Both the position numbers and the translations under genes were made by a program. From assembly GCA_934500705.1 (NCBI GenBank), contig CAKSTI010000011.1, positions 1 through 64,000 of the forward strand: a stretch of 64,000 nt of DNA, read 5' to 3'. This document shows positions 16,606 through 24,994 of the stretch, one piece after another. This DNA comes from an uncultured Clostridia bacterium. Lineage in GTDB: Bacteria > Bacillota > Clostridia > UMGS1810. The notes beneath the pieces were generated by a model that did no database searches, was not told where the DNA came from, and saw only the letters and a list, made by a program, of their open reading frames with translations. How positions within the stretch are numbered: the stretch's first letter is position 1; each line of letters begins with the position of its first letter.

Positions 16606-18045
16606 TTAATGTGGCTTTTTTTCCGCCGGAAGTTCAAACCAGAACTCCGAACCGTGGTGCGATGTTTTTACGCCGAAAGCTGCGCCGTGAGCGGTTAAGA
16701 TATTTTTGACAATCGAGAGTCCTATGCCCGTTCCCACGCTCTGACGGGTGTGTGTTTTTGCGGACTTATAGTACTTGTCCCACACACGGTCAATCTCGTC
16801 CTGCGGTATGCCGACTCCCGTGTCACGCACGCTGAAATATATCTTATCCCCGACGTCCTTTGCGGTAATGAAAACCTGCTTGTCGTCGCCGGTATAATTA
16901 ATGGCGTTTGCAATGAGGTTGTATATAACCTGTTCTATGCGCCGTCTGTCGCCGATTGCGTTTTGGGTGGTTTCAAGCTCGGCGGTGAATTTGTAGCCGT
17001 GCTTTTCCTCATAGATTTTAAAGGTGGAGAGTATCGCCCCCGCCGCCTCGCCTATGTCAAACGGCGCCTTGTTCATAGCCACCGTGCCGGACTGAATTTT
17101 GGAAAGGTCCAAAAGGTCGCTCACAAGCAGTGACAGGCGATTTGTTTCGTCTATTATGACTCCGGTGTGAACATTTCTCTTTTCCTCGTTCGAGCCGGAA
17201 ATATCTCTTATCATCTCCGCATACGACTTTATGATTGTAAGCGGTGTGCGCAAATCGTGGCTGATGTTGGAAATCAAGTCCTTTCTCAGTTCCTCTGTCT
17301 TGGACAGCTCCTCCGATGTGCGGTTAAGCGTCTGCGCAAGCTCGTTTATCTCCCTGTACGTTCCGCTCTCAAAGGCAATGCCGTAGTCGCCCTTGGCGAG
17401 TTTTTGTGCGCTGTCCGTGATTTTTTCGATAGGCTTTGAGAGCCTGCGTGCAATAAAGTACGCAAGCACAGACGCCAAAAGAACCGAAATCACCGTTACA
17501 ACGGCAAGCTGACTTTGGAGCACTCTCCTTGTAGTGTCGGTGCGCTCCACGGGACTGCTCAGGCGCAGGTACATTTTTTTGCCGTCTATCTTTCCCAAAT
17601 ACGCTCCGTACACCGCAAACTGTGCGCCGTCGTTCGGATTTTTCTCTATGTACGAAACGCTGTCATCCTTGCTTATGCTATCAATAAACCGCTCCGTCAT
17701 CTGAACACGGAAGTCGTCCTCACGGTGCATCTTGCCGTCCGCCCCGTCAAAACGGCGGTAAGAGTAACCCTCCATAACCTCGCCGTCCTCGCTGATGATG
17801 TTTGCAAACACGCCGAGGTTAAACGAGTGCTCCGTGCGGAAGTTGTTAAAGTCGTCGCTGAGCTTGTACTCCGCAAGTATTCTGTCGCCCATTTTTTTAA
17901 GCTCACGCAGTTTCATAGTGTTGAAAAATGCGTTTAAAAAGAGTATTTGCAGCACCCACAAAATCAGCATAATAACTATCGCAAACGTGCAGAAGTACCG
18001 CCAAAGGTGCGCCCTCATTCCCGGAATTTTGCCCTTGCTTTTCAT
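16606..18045 (-). CDS. Two-component sensor histidine kinase
   Basis: A 479-residue membrane kinase. Membrane segment one (about 15-38) and two (about 168-190) flank an extracytoplasmic sensor domain of about 130 residues. A HAMP linker follows (ARRLSKPIEKITDSAQKLAKGDY split near 190-215), then the phospho-acceptor His in SHDLRTPLTIIKSYAEM and the HATPase motifs N (NLIANAINY), G1 (DTGVGIP) and G2 (GTGIGLSIVKNIL). It directly follows the response-regulator gene, starting at the next base behind GGTGGAG, so the two are one operon. The stimulus is unknown; the adjacent efflux system suggests envelope or antimicrobial stress. Confidence 0.93.
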   Translation of the reverse strand: MKSKGKIPGMRAHLWRYFCTFAIVIMLILWVLQILFLNAFFNTMKLRELKKMGDRILAEYKLSDDFNNFRTEHSFNLGVFANIISEDGEVMEGYSYRRFDGADGKMHREDDFRVQMTERFIDSISKDDSVSYIEKNPNDGAQFAVYGAYLGKIDGKKMYLRLSSPVERTDTTRRVLQSQLAVVTVISVLLASVLAYFIARRLSKPIEKITDSAQKLAKGDYGIAFESGTYREINELAQTLNRTSEELSKTEELRKDLISNISHDLRTPLTIIKSYAEMIRDISGSNEEKRNVHTGVIIDETNRLSLLVSDLLDLSKIQSGTVAMNKAPFDIGEAAGAILSTFKIYEEKHGYKFTAELETTQNAIGDRRRIEQVIYNLIANAINYTGDDKQVFITAKDVGDKIYFSVRDTGVGIPQDEIDRVWDKYYKSAKTHTRQSVGTGIGLSIVKNILTAHGAAFGVKTSHHGSEFWFELPAEKKPH

Positions 18046-18723
18046 CTACTCCACCTCGAATTTGTAGCCCATTCCACGCAGGGTCACAATGTAGTTTCTG
18101 TAATCGCCCAGGCTGTTTCTGAGCATTTTAATGTGTGTGTCAACCGTGCGGTCGTCGCCGTAAAAGTCGTAGCCCCACACTTCGGTTAAGATTTTCTCAC
18201 GGCTGAGCGCAATGTTGCGGTTGCGCACAAGGTAGAAAAGCAGGTCGTATTCCTTGGGCGTCATCTCCGCCTTTTGCCCGTCAACACGGACGCTTCTGGC
18301 ACTCATATTAATCTCCAATCCGCCGAATTTCAGGACGTTTTCGTCGCCCGTCCCGCTCTCTTTGCGGCTACGTGTTATCAGCACATTGAGCCTTGCCATA
18401 ACCTCTTTTGGCGAGAAAGGCTTTACCACATAGTCGTCTATGCCCATCTCAAAGCCGAACAGCTTGTCGTACTCCTCGCCTCGTGCGGAGAGCATAAGCA
18501 CGGGAACGTCGCTTGTCTTTTTAATCTCTTTGCAGGCGGAAAACCCGTCGAGCTTGGGCATCATAATGTCCAGTACAACTGCGTCGTACTCATTTGTGCG
18601 GCATTTTTCCACAGCCTCCATGCCGTCTGCCGCCTCGTCGGTTTCATAACCTTCAAACTCTGCGTATTCACGGATTACCTCACGGATTTTGTCCTCGTCG
18701 TCCGCAATTAATATTTTACGCAT
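18046..18723 (-). CDS. OmpR/PhoB-family response regulator
   Basis: A 225-residue regulator with a complete receiver (acidic ADDED near residue 9, phospho-acceptor Asp in VLDIMMPKLDG near 52, Lys in VVKPF near 102) and a C-terminal winged helix (about 128-225, SREKILTEVWGYDFYGD, RTVDTHIKMLR, LRGMGYKFE). It starts at an ATG behind GGAGGGTGGAG. Partner of the kinase encoded next. A direct repeat of the kind this family binds lies where the -35 of its own promoter should be, and a related one precedes the efflux genes. Confidence 0.94.
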   Translation of the reverse strand: MRKILIADDEDKIREVIREYAEFEGYETDEAADGMEAVEKCRTNEYDAVVLDIMMPKLDGFSACKEIKKTSDVPVLMLSARGEEYDKLFGFEMGIDDYVVKPFSPKEVMARLNVLITRSRKESGTGDENVLKFGGLEINMSARSVRVDGQKAEMTPKEYDLLFYLVRNRNIALSREKILTEVWGYDFYGDDRTVDTHIKMLRNSLGDYRNYIVTLRGMGYKFEVE

Positions 18724-18753
18724 ATCTCCACCCTCCTACATAAGTTTGATGAT

Positions 18754-18786
18754 ATTATATACTGCCAATGTGACAGTTTTGTGACA
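18754..18786 (-). promoter_or_regulatory. Response-regulator promoter with direct-repeat box
   Basis: The minus strand has a perfect -10, TATAAT (18759-18754). Its -35 position is occupied by TGTCAC-N5-TGTCAC (18786-18770; GTGACA-GTTTT-GTGACA on the plus strand), an 11-base-phased direct repeat ending ten bases before the -10. This is the layout of promoters activated by PhoB-like regulators and suggests autoregulation. Confidence 0.5.
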
Positions 18787-18799
18787 GACTTCTAAAAAT

Positions 18800-19528
18800 T
18801 TATACCACATATCCGCCGCTGACTCCCAGAACCTGACCGGTTATGAACGAGGAATTCTCGCTTGCCAGAAAGTAAACCGCCTCCGCCACCTCTGACGGCG
18901 TTCCCATTCGGCAAAGCGGTGTGTCGTCTGCAAAAAGGTTCAAATCCTCTCTCGTGTAGCAGTCGTTCATAGGCGTATCAATAAGTCCGGGCGACACGCA
19001 GTTTACCCGTATTCCCGACGGGCCGAGTTCTTTGGCAAGCGACTTTGTAAAGCCGATAAGCGCCGCCTTTGTCATACTGTACGCCACCTCGGTTGACGAG
19101 CCGACCTCGCCCCACATTGAGGAAACGTTTACAATGCTGCCGCTCTTGTTTTTGAGCATTATTTTAACTGCGCTCTGCGACGCAAAGAAGGCGCCGTTTA
19201 CGTTTACCGCCGTTATCCTTTGGAGCTCTTTTTCCGTCACGTCCTGAAAAAGCCCCGAAAGCGCAATTCCCGCATTGTTTACAAGCACGTCAACTCCGCC
19301 GAAGCGCTCATATGCCGCCTCAACGAGCGATACAGCCTCGCAGGATACTGCAATGTCTGCACGCACCGCCATAAACCTCTCCGGCAAAAATTCCTCAGAG
19401 AGTGCGTCCGCCGCATCTTTGCCGTTTAAATATCCAATCGCCACATTATATCCACGGTCATAAAATTTTCTTGCGCACGCCGAGCCAATCGCTCCTGAAC
19501 CGCCCGTTATGACAACTGTTTTTTGCAT
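18800..19528 (-). CDS. Short-chain dehydrogenase/reductase (FabG-like)
   Basis: A 242-residue classical SDR oxidoreductase. The nucleotide-binding GGSGAIG motif is at residues about 9-15, NNAG near 84, the catalytic Ser in NVSSMWG near 137 and the Tyr/Lys pair in AYSMTKAA near 150-154. The C-terminus shows VSPGLIDTPM and ITGQVLGVSGG. It resembles 3-oxoacyl-ACP reductases, but no fatty-acid synthesis genes are nearby, so the substrate cannot be fixed. It is transcribed alone, divergent from the DUF624-like gene. Confidence 0.88.
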   Translation of the reverse strand: MQKTVVITGGSGAIGSACARKFYDRGYNVAIGYLNGKDAADALSEEFLPERFMAVRADIAVSCEAVSLVEAAYERFGGVDVLVNNAGIALSGLFQDVTEKELQRITAVNVNGAFFASQSAVKIMLKNKSGSIVNVSSMWGEVGSSTEVAYSMTKAALIGFTKSLAKELGPSGIRVNCVSPGLIDTPMNDCYTREDLNLFADDTPLCRMGTPSEVAEAVYFLASENSSFITGQVLGVSGGYVV

Positions 19529-19629
19529 ATCCGTTCACCCTTTTGTAACAATTTTTGTGTCTATTGTACCATATTTCACGACGTCCGTCCACCCGTTTTT
19601 TTATATTATGATTTTTTTTGACGTTTTAA

Positions 19630-19658
19630 TTGATTTTTCAGAAAAATTATGTTACAAT
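19630..19658 (+). promoter_or_regulatory. Promoter of the DUF624-like/rnhA/nifS/nifU run
   Basis: TTGATT (19630-19635) and TACAAT (19653-19658) are separated by 17 bases in the A/T-rich divergent region, about 95 bases before the first start codon. Confidence 0.5.
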
Positions 19659-19755
19659 TATTTCTGGTATATTGAAAATTACTGCGGCAAATATTATGTA
19701 ATTTTACATAACAGACGTTTTTATGCAAATATTATTAAGAGGGCAGGTAATGCAA

Positions 19756-20559
19756 ATGGCACTTTTTAAACCCGGATATTTGAAGGAAGGCAAGGGAGTT
19801 GACAGAAACGCACCCGAAAAGAACAGGTTTTTCCTGTTTTTCGAGCTGTTTTTCGGTCACCTCGGAAGGCTCATCACGGTAAACGTTGTATACCTTGTTA
19901 CAATGCTGCCGCTGTTTTTGGGACTTTTTTTGTCATTCAATTTCAAAAGATGGCCGTTTGCGTTCTCCGGCGACATCGTAGGAATTGCTCTAATCATTGT
20001 TTCAATCTTTACATCTTTCCCGATGACGTGCGGATTTACCTATGTAATCAGAAATATGCAAAGGCGTGAGCACGCTTGGATTATACGTGATATGTTCAAG
20101 CACGCAAAGCTAAACTATAAAAAGGCTGTAATCAACGGTGTGATTCAGCTTGCGGCATACTTTCTGTTTTATGTGGCAATCATATTCTACGCATACAATG
20201 TCGGCGGACAGACGGGATTTTTCTGCTCGTGCATTGTCCTTGTTGCGTCGCTCGTGTTTATGTGGTTGCAGTTCTATATGAACCTTATGATTGTTACGTT
20301 TGACTTAAAGCTTGCGCATATATACAAAAACGCTCTTATATTTGCAATAGCCAAAGCACCGCTCAATCTGTTAATCACCGTGATTTGCGCTGCTCTTGCG
20401 CTTGTGTGCCTCTTGTATGTGCCGGTTGCAATCAACGTATTGCTCTTAATTTTGATATATCCGGCGCTTTTCGGATTTATAACAGTATACTGCATATATC
20501 CGACGATAGACAAAAATATGATTTCTAAGGCGGGCGAGGCTGACGATGAAAACAGTTGA
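19756..20559 (+). CDS. DUF624 (YesL-like) membrane protein
   Basis: A 267-residue polytopic membrane protein. It begins with a short charged segment (LFKPGYLKEGKGVD) and has about six hydrophobic spans, roughly at 37-60, 70-95, 125-155, 160-185, 200-230 and 230-250. The N-terminal segment, the FFxxFxxHxxxLITVN region and the PMTCGFTYVIRNMxRREHAW stretch fit the DUF624 family. The role of DUF624 proteins is not established, though many sit with carbohydrate ABC transporters; none is nearby. In-frame ATGs at 19723, 19750 and 19756 exist; GAGGGCAGG is spaced best for 19756. Its end overlaps rnhA by 14 bases. Confidence 0.72.
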   Translation: MALFKPGYLKEGKGVDRNAPEKNRFFLFFELFFGHLGRLITVNVVYLVTMLPLFLGLFLSFNFKRWPFAFSGDIVGIALIIVSIFTSFPMTCGFTYVIRNMQRREHAWIIRDMFKHAKLNYKKAVINGVIQLAAYFLFYVAIIFYAYNVGGQTGFFCSCIVLVASLVFMWLQFYMNLMIVTFDLKLAHIYKNALIFAIAKAPLNLLITVICAALALVCLLYVPVAINVLLLILIYPALFGFITVYCIYPTIDKNMISKAGEADDENS

Positions 20560-21010
20560 GGTCTTTACCGACGGCGCTTGCAGCGGCAACCCCGGCAGGG
20601 GCGGCTACGGCGCAATACTTAAATACAACGGTCACGTAAGGGAACTGAGCGAGGGGTTTAAGTGCACCACAAACAACCGTATGGAACTCCTTGCGGCAAT
20701 AAGCGCACTCGAAGCATTGAAAGAACCGTGCAAAGTGCACCTTACAAGCGACTCCAAATACCTTGTGGACTCGGTAAATCTTGGCTGGATTGAAAAATGG
20801 CGCAAAAACGGCTGGAAAAGAACCAAAACAGAAAAGGCAAAAAACATTGACCTGCTCATTCGGCTGGTTGCACAGCTTGAACGGCACGACGTAACGTTTT
20901 CCTGGGTAAAGGGTCACCACGGCCACACGGAAAACGAACGTTGCGACCTGCTTGCCACAACCGCCGCAAAGAGCGAAAACCTTGCCGAGGATAACGGCTA
21001 CGAAAACTGA
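20546..21010 (+). CDS. rnhA: Ribonuclease HI
   Basis: Degrades the RNA strand of RNA-DNA hybrids in the cytoplasm. At 154 residues it matches the usual length. The four-acid active site is visible: Asp in FTDGACSGNPG near residue 9, Glu in NRMELLAAI near 47, Asp in TSDSKYLVDS near 69 and the late Asp in ENERCDLLA near 134, with WVKGHHGH before it. The gene starts inside the end of the membrane-protein gene and precedes nifS by 24 bases. Confidence 0.95.
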   Translation: MKTVEVFTDGACSGNPGRGGYGAILKYNGHVRELSEGFKCTTNNRMELLAAISALEALKEPCKVHLTSDSKYLVDSVNLGWIEKWRKNGWKRTKTEKAKNIDLLIRLVAQLERHDVTFSWVKGHHGHTENERCDLLATTAAKSENLAEDNGYEN

Positions 21011-21034
21011 CATTTAATGAAAGAAGGAATACAA

Positions 21035-22213
21035 ATGGATAAGTCTATTTACTTTGACCACGCCGCCACAACGGCAGTGAAAAAAGAAGTTCTTCAAGAG
21101 ATGCTCCCCTACTTTACGGAGAAATACGGCAACGCATCTACCGTGTACCGGATAGGTCAGGTGAGCAAGGCAGCGCTTGACGATGCAAGGGCAAGAGTTG
21201 CAAAGGTCTTTAACTGCAAGCCGAACGAGATATTTTTCACCGGCTGCGGCTCCGAGTCGGACAACTGGGCGATAAAGGGCGCCGCACGTGCAAACAAGGC
21301 AAAGGGCAACCACATCATCACCACCGCCATTGAGCACCACGCAGTTCTGCACACCTGCAAAACTCTCGAAAAAGAGGGGTTTGAAGTTACCTATCTCCCC
21401 GTTGACGAGTACGGTCTTGTGTCGGCGGACGACGTAAAAAATGCCATTAAAGACAACACAATACTGATTTCAATAATGTATGCCAACAACGAAATCGGCA
21501 CAATAGAGCCGATAGCCGAGATTGCAGAGATTGCAAAGGAAAAAGGCATACTTATGCACACAGACGCCGTTCAGGCGGCAGGCGCAGTCCCGATTGACCT
21601 GTCCAAGCTCAAAGTGGATATGATGTCACTCTCCGCTCACAAGTTTAACGGCCCCAAGGGCGTGGGTGCGCTCTACATCCGCAGCGGTGTGCGTATCGAA
21701 AACTTCATAGACGGCGGAGCACAGGAAAGGGGCAAGCGTGCCGGTACGGAGAACCTGCCCGGCATAATCGGACTTGCAAAGGCGTTGGAGCTTGCAAGCG
21801 CATCTATGGAGGAAAAAGACAAAAAAATCACCGCACTGCGTGATTACATTATTAAAAACATAGAGGAAAAGATACCCTATTGCCGTCTTAACGGTCACAG
21901 AACACAGAGACTGCCCGGCAACGTGAATTTTTCCTTTGAATTTATTGAGGGAGAGTCGCTCCTTCTGTGGCTCGACATCAACGGCATTGCCGCCTCGTCA
22001 GGCTCGGCGTGCACATCTGGCTCACTCGACCCCTCGCACGTTCTGCTTGCAATAGGCTTAAAGCACGAAACAGCTCACGGCTCGCTCAGAGTCAGCCTCG
22101 GTGAGGAAAACACCTATGAGGAGGCAGACTATTTCATAGAAAAGCTCGTGGGCATTGTAGATAAACTCAGAAAAATGTCACCGCTCTACGAGAGTATGAA
22201 AGGAGAGAATTAA
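21035..22213 (+). CDS. nifS: Cysteine desulfurase NifS
   Basis: A 392-residue PLP enzyme that takes sulfur from cysteine and delivers it to the scaffold encoded next for iron-sulfur cluster assembly. FDHAATT opens the protein, the PLP lysine lies in LSAHKFNGPKG near residue 203, and the persulfide cysteine is in SSGSACTSG near residue 327. The long form of this loop marks group I NifS/IscS enzymes. The start at 21035 follows AGAAGGAATACAA; an upstream in-frame ATG at 21017 has no ribosome site. One base separates it from nifU. Confidence 0.93.
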   Translation: MDKSIYFDHAATTAVKKEVLQEMLPYFTEKYGNASTVYRIGQVSKAALDDARARVAKVFNCKPNEIFFTGCGSESDNWAIKGAARANKAKGNHIITTAIEHHAVLHTCKTLEKEGFEVTYLPVDEYGLVSADDVKNAIKDNTILISIMYANNEIGTIEPIAEIAEIAKEKGILMHTDAVQAAGAVPIDLSKLKVDMMSLSAHKFNGPKGVGALYIRSGVRIENFIDGGAQERGKRAGTENLPGIIGLAKALELASASMEEKDKKITALRDYIIKNIEEKIPYCRLNGHRTQRLPGNVNFSFEFIEGESLLLWLDINGIAASSGSACTSGSLDPSHVLLAIGLKHETAHGSLRVSLGEENTYEEADYFIEKLVGIVDKLRKMSPLYESMKGEN

Positions 22214-22214
22214 T

Positions 22215-22640
22215 ATGTATTCAGAAAAAGTTATGGACCATTTTCAGCACCCCAGAAACGTCGGCGAGATTGAGGACGCAAACGCCGTAGGTCAGGTGGG
22301 CAACGCCAAGTGCGGCGATATAATGAAAATGTATATGAAAATCGAAAACGATATTATCGTTGACGTAAAGTTTAAGACTTTCGGCTGCGGCGCCGCCATT
22401 GCCACAAGCAGTATGGCAACCGAGCTTGTAAAGGGCAAGAGCATCGACGAGGCGCTCAAACTCTCAAACAAAGCCGTTATGGAAGCGTTAGACGGACTTC
22501 CGCCGGTCAAGGTTCACTGCTCCGTACTCGCCGAGGAGGCAATCAGTGCGGCAATTCAGAACTATTACGACAGACAGGGCATTGACAAAAAGGTTCAAAA
22601 GTGCGACGGCTGCTGTTCCGGCTGCTGCTCACACGAGTAA
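22215..22640 (+). CDS. nifU: Iron-sulfur scaffold NifU/IscU with cysteine-rich tail
   Basis: A 141-residue U-type scaffold. The three cluster-binding cysteines are Cys33 (NAKCGD, with Asp35), Cys58 (FGCGAA) and Cys102 (VHCSVLAEEA). It therefore builds Fe-S clusters from sulfide supplied by the NifS encoded just before. The last dozen residues add five cysteines (130, 133, 134, 137, 138) in CDGCCSGCCSHE, beyond the normal IscU end and without the NifU C-terminal domain. This tail may bind metal or an extra cluster; no function is known to me. Confidence 0.92.
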   Translation: MYSEKVMDHFQHPRNVGEIEDANAVGQVGNAKCGDIMKMYMKIENDIIVDVKFKTFGCGAAIATSSMATELVKGKSIDEALKLSNKAVMEALDGLPPVKVHCSVLAEEAISAAIQNYYDRQGIDKKVQKCDGCCSGCCSHE

Positions 22641-22651
22641 AGAGCACATAT

Positions 22652-22691
22652 CGGGCATAGGAGGGCAAAAGTTTTCCTATGCCCGTTTTTT
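22652..22691 (+). terminator. Terminator after nifU
   Basis: A perfect 11-bp stem, CGGGCATAGGA (22652-22662) with TCCTATGCCCG (22675-22685), is followed by six T. Confidence 0.85.
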
Positions 22692-22705
22692 CTGTATTTT
22701 TTGTA

Positions 22706-22734
22706 TTGAACATTGCCTCGATTCGTGATATACT
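22706..22734 (+). promoter_or_regulatory. Promoter of the vitamin-uptake operon
   Basis: TTGAAC (22706-22711) and TATACT (22729-22734) are 17 bases apart. The start site would leave only about 30 bases of leader before the first gene, so a cobalamin riboswitch cannot fit. Confidence 0.6.
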
Positions 22735-22769
22735 AAACTTTGAACAACTATACAAAAACGGAGGAAAAT

Positions 22770-24296
22770 ATGAAAAGAGTAATATCCTTCATCACGGCAT
22801 TTGCCCTAATTATGTACGGACAGCTCTTTGCCCTTGCGGACATTGATTTGAACGCTCTTACGCAGAGCACCGCAATGTACCTGTATGAGCAAACCCCAAA
22901 CCCCACGGTGTCGTCCGTCGGCGGAGAATGGGCGGTAATCGGCATTGCCGCAAGCGGAGCGGACGTACCGGGCGAATACTTTGATAAATACCTAAATAGC
23001 GTATGCACAAAGTTAAAGGAGAAAAACGGAATTTTAAGCGAACGCAGATACACAGAGTATGCAAGAGTTGCCCTCGCACTCTCCGCAATAGGCGCAGACC
23101 CGCAGAACATAGGCGGTTACGATTTAATATCACCGCTTACAGATACTCAAAAGACGTCGGTTCAAGGGATAAACGGCGCAATATGGGCGCTCATTGCCAT
23201 TAGGAGCGGTGACTACTGCATTTCTGATGATATTATAAACTCGTACGAAAGCAAAATAATCTCTGCGCAAAACACCGACGGCGGCTGGTCGCTAAGCGGC
23301 ACTGCCCCGTCCGACACGGACATAACCGCAATGGCACTGTGCGCCCTTGCCGGCAGTGCGGACGGCGAAACGGCTAACGTCCGAAAGAGCGCACTTAACT
23401 TCCTCTCGTCGCAGATAATAGGCGGTAATCTAAGCTCGTCCGAGAATATTTCCCAGGTTATAACGGCGCTTTGCCGTCTGGGAATTTCGCTTGACAATCC
23501 ACGCTATCTCATAGGCGGCAGAACGCTTTTGCAGTGCCTTGCGGACTATTTGGCCGCAGACGGCGGTTTCTGCCACGAAAAGGGCGGAAGTTCAAATCAA
23601 ATGTCAACGGAGCAGGCGCTCACAGCCCTCGCTTCCTTAAAGCGCATAAGCGAGAAAAAACCGCATATTTACACGGGCGGCGAGGTAAAAATCACCAATC
23701 CCGGCAAAGCGGATAACCCCTACGCACCGACGGCGGAGATAAAAAACTTTTCCGATACAATAGGCCACTACGCCGAAAAGGAGATTGGAAAGCTTGCCGC
23801 AACCGGAATTATAAACGGCAAGGACGAAAATACCTTTGACCCCGACAGCACCATTACACGTGCGGAATTTGCCGCAATAACAACCCGTGCCCTGGGACTC
23901 AAACCGACGGGCACCGCCCCGTTTGCAGATGTCGGCGAGAACGACTGGTTCTCCCCTTACGTTGCGTGCACTTACGAAAACGGAATTGTAAACGGAATAT
24001 CCGACACCCTCTTTGCCCCGAACTCTCTCATAACAAACGAGGAAGCGGCGGTTATGGTTATGCGTGCCGCCAAACTGTGCGGTACGGTATACTTTGCAGA
24101 CGATGACAGAGTGCGTGACGCCCTCTCGGAGTTTGACGACTATATGAGCGTAAGCTCCTGGGCAAAGGAGAGCGTTGCCTTTTGCTGTGAAAACGGCATT
24201 ATTCCCAAAGATAAAATAAACCTTGAACCGCAAAGCCACATCACCCGTGCCGAAGTTGCGGTTATGATTTACAATATGATTACGGTGGTAGAATGA
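22770..24296 (+). CDS. SLH-anchored alpha/alpha-toroid (prenyltransferase-repeat) protein
   Basis: A 508-residue exported protein. A signal peptide (about 1-23, ending QLFALA) is followed by a helical repeat domain of about 280 residues with the pattern of prenyltransferase/squalene-cyclase toroids (NTDGGWSLSG, TDITAMALCALA, ADGGFCHEKGGSSNQMSTEQALTAL). Three SLH repeats (about 315-508: TRAEFAAITTRAL, SPYVACTYENGIVNG, TRAEVAVMIYNM) anchor it to the wall. The toroid plus the DUF4430 protein encoded next correspond to the two domains of vertebrate intrinsic factor/transcobalamin, which suggests ligand capture at the surface for the ECF transporter downstream. The ATG at 22770 follows GGAGG. It overlaps the next gene by four bases. 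Confidence 0.8.
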   Translation: MKRVISFITAFALIMYGQLFALADIDLNALTQSTAMYLYEQTPNPTVSSVGGEWAVIGIAASGADVPGEYFDKYLNSVCTKLKEKNGILSERRYTEYARVALALSAIGADPQNIGGYDLISPLTDTQKTSVQGINGAIWALIAIRSGDYCISDDIINSYESKIISAQNTDGGWSLSGTAPSDTDITAMALCALAGSADGETANVRKSALNFLSSQIIGGNLSSSENISQVITALCRLGISLDNPRYLIGGRTLLQCLADYLAADGGFCHEKGGSSNQMSTEQALTALASLKRISEKKPHIYTGGEVKITNPGKADNPYAPTAEIKNFSDTIGHYAEKEIGKLAATGIINGKDENTFDPDSTITRAEFAAITTRALGLKPTGTAPFADVGENDWFSPYVACTYENGIVNGISDTLFAPNSLITNEEAAVMVMRAAKLCGTVYFADDDRVRDALSEFDDYMSVSSWAKESVAFCCENGIIPKDKINLEPQSHITRAEVAVMIYNMITVVE

Positions 24297-24994
24297 AAAG
24301 AAAACATATAATTATAGCCTTAATCGCAGTCATCGCACTGATATTTACCTTTCGTATGGGCGGTGACGCACCGCAGACAGATGCGCCCTCAAAGACCGGG
24401 GTAACGCAAAAGAGCAGTGAAATTGCCAAAAAGAGCGAGCCCGAAACCGCCCCCGACGAAGTAAAGACGACATCTGAAACAAAGGCGGAAACAGAGCCGC
24501 AAACGCCAAAGGCTGAAATTGCGGAAAGCGAAAATGTGCCCGAACCGCAAAAGCCGACCGAAAGTGCGGAGGACGAAAAGGAGCTTACCTGCACCCTATC
24601 CGTAACCTGTACGGAAATTCTCGGCAAAACAAGCGGACTTGCGCCCGAAAAGGCGGCGCTTATCCCATCGGACGGCGTAATTTTTGCAGAGCGTGAGGTA
24701 AGGTTTAACGAAGGTGAAAGCGTTTTCAACGTCCTTTTGCGTGAGATGAAAAAGAATAAAATCCATATGGAATTTGTCAAGACCCCCGTCTATAAAAGCG
24801 CCTACGTCGAGGGAATTGCAAACATATACGAGTTCGACTTCGGCGAGCAGTCCGGCTGGATATACAAGGTAAACGGCAAAGTGCCGAGCTACGGCTGTTC
24901 ACGGTATAAACTAAAAAAAGGCGACAAAATCGAGTGGGTCTACACCTGCAATCTCGGTGCAGATGCCGGCGGAGGTCTGCAAAAAGATGAATGA
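24293..24994 (+). CDS. Membrane-anchored DUF4430 protein
   Basis: A 233-residue protein. One hydrophobic segment (about 5-20) anchors it outside the cell. A Lys/Glu/Pro/Thr-rich, probably extended linker follows (about 25-105). The C-terminal DUF4430 domain (about 140-225) shows GESVFNVLLREM, GIANIYEFDFGEQSGWIYKVNG and GCSRYKLKKGDKIEWVYTC, the pattern shared with the C-terminal beta domain of transcobalamin-type proteins. It starts inside the end of the toroid gene (ATGA overlap) and overlaps the ECF T gene. Its likely role is binding a vitamin together with the toroid protein. Confidence 0.82.
   Translation: MKRKHIIIALIAVIALIFTFRMGGDAPQTDAPSKTGVTQKSSEIAKKSEPETAPDEVKTTSETKAETEPQTPKAEIAESENVPEPQKPTESAEDEKELTCTLSVTCTEILGKTSGLAPEKAALIPSDGVIFAEREVRFNEGESVFNVLLREMKKNKIHMEFVKTPVYKSAYVEGIANIYEFDFGEQSGWIYKVNGKVPSYGCSRYKLKKGDKIEWVYTCNLGADAGGGLQKDE

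Noticed and set aside
22735..22769. Possible cobalamin riboswitch before the ECF operon
   Set aside because: Only about 30 bases lie between the predicted start site and the first gene, far too short for a B12 riboswitch, and no conserved core is visible.
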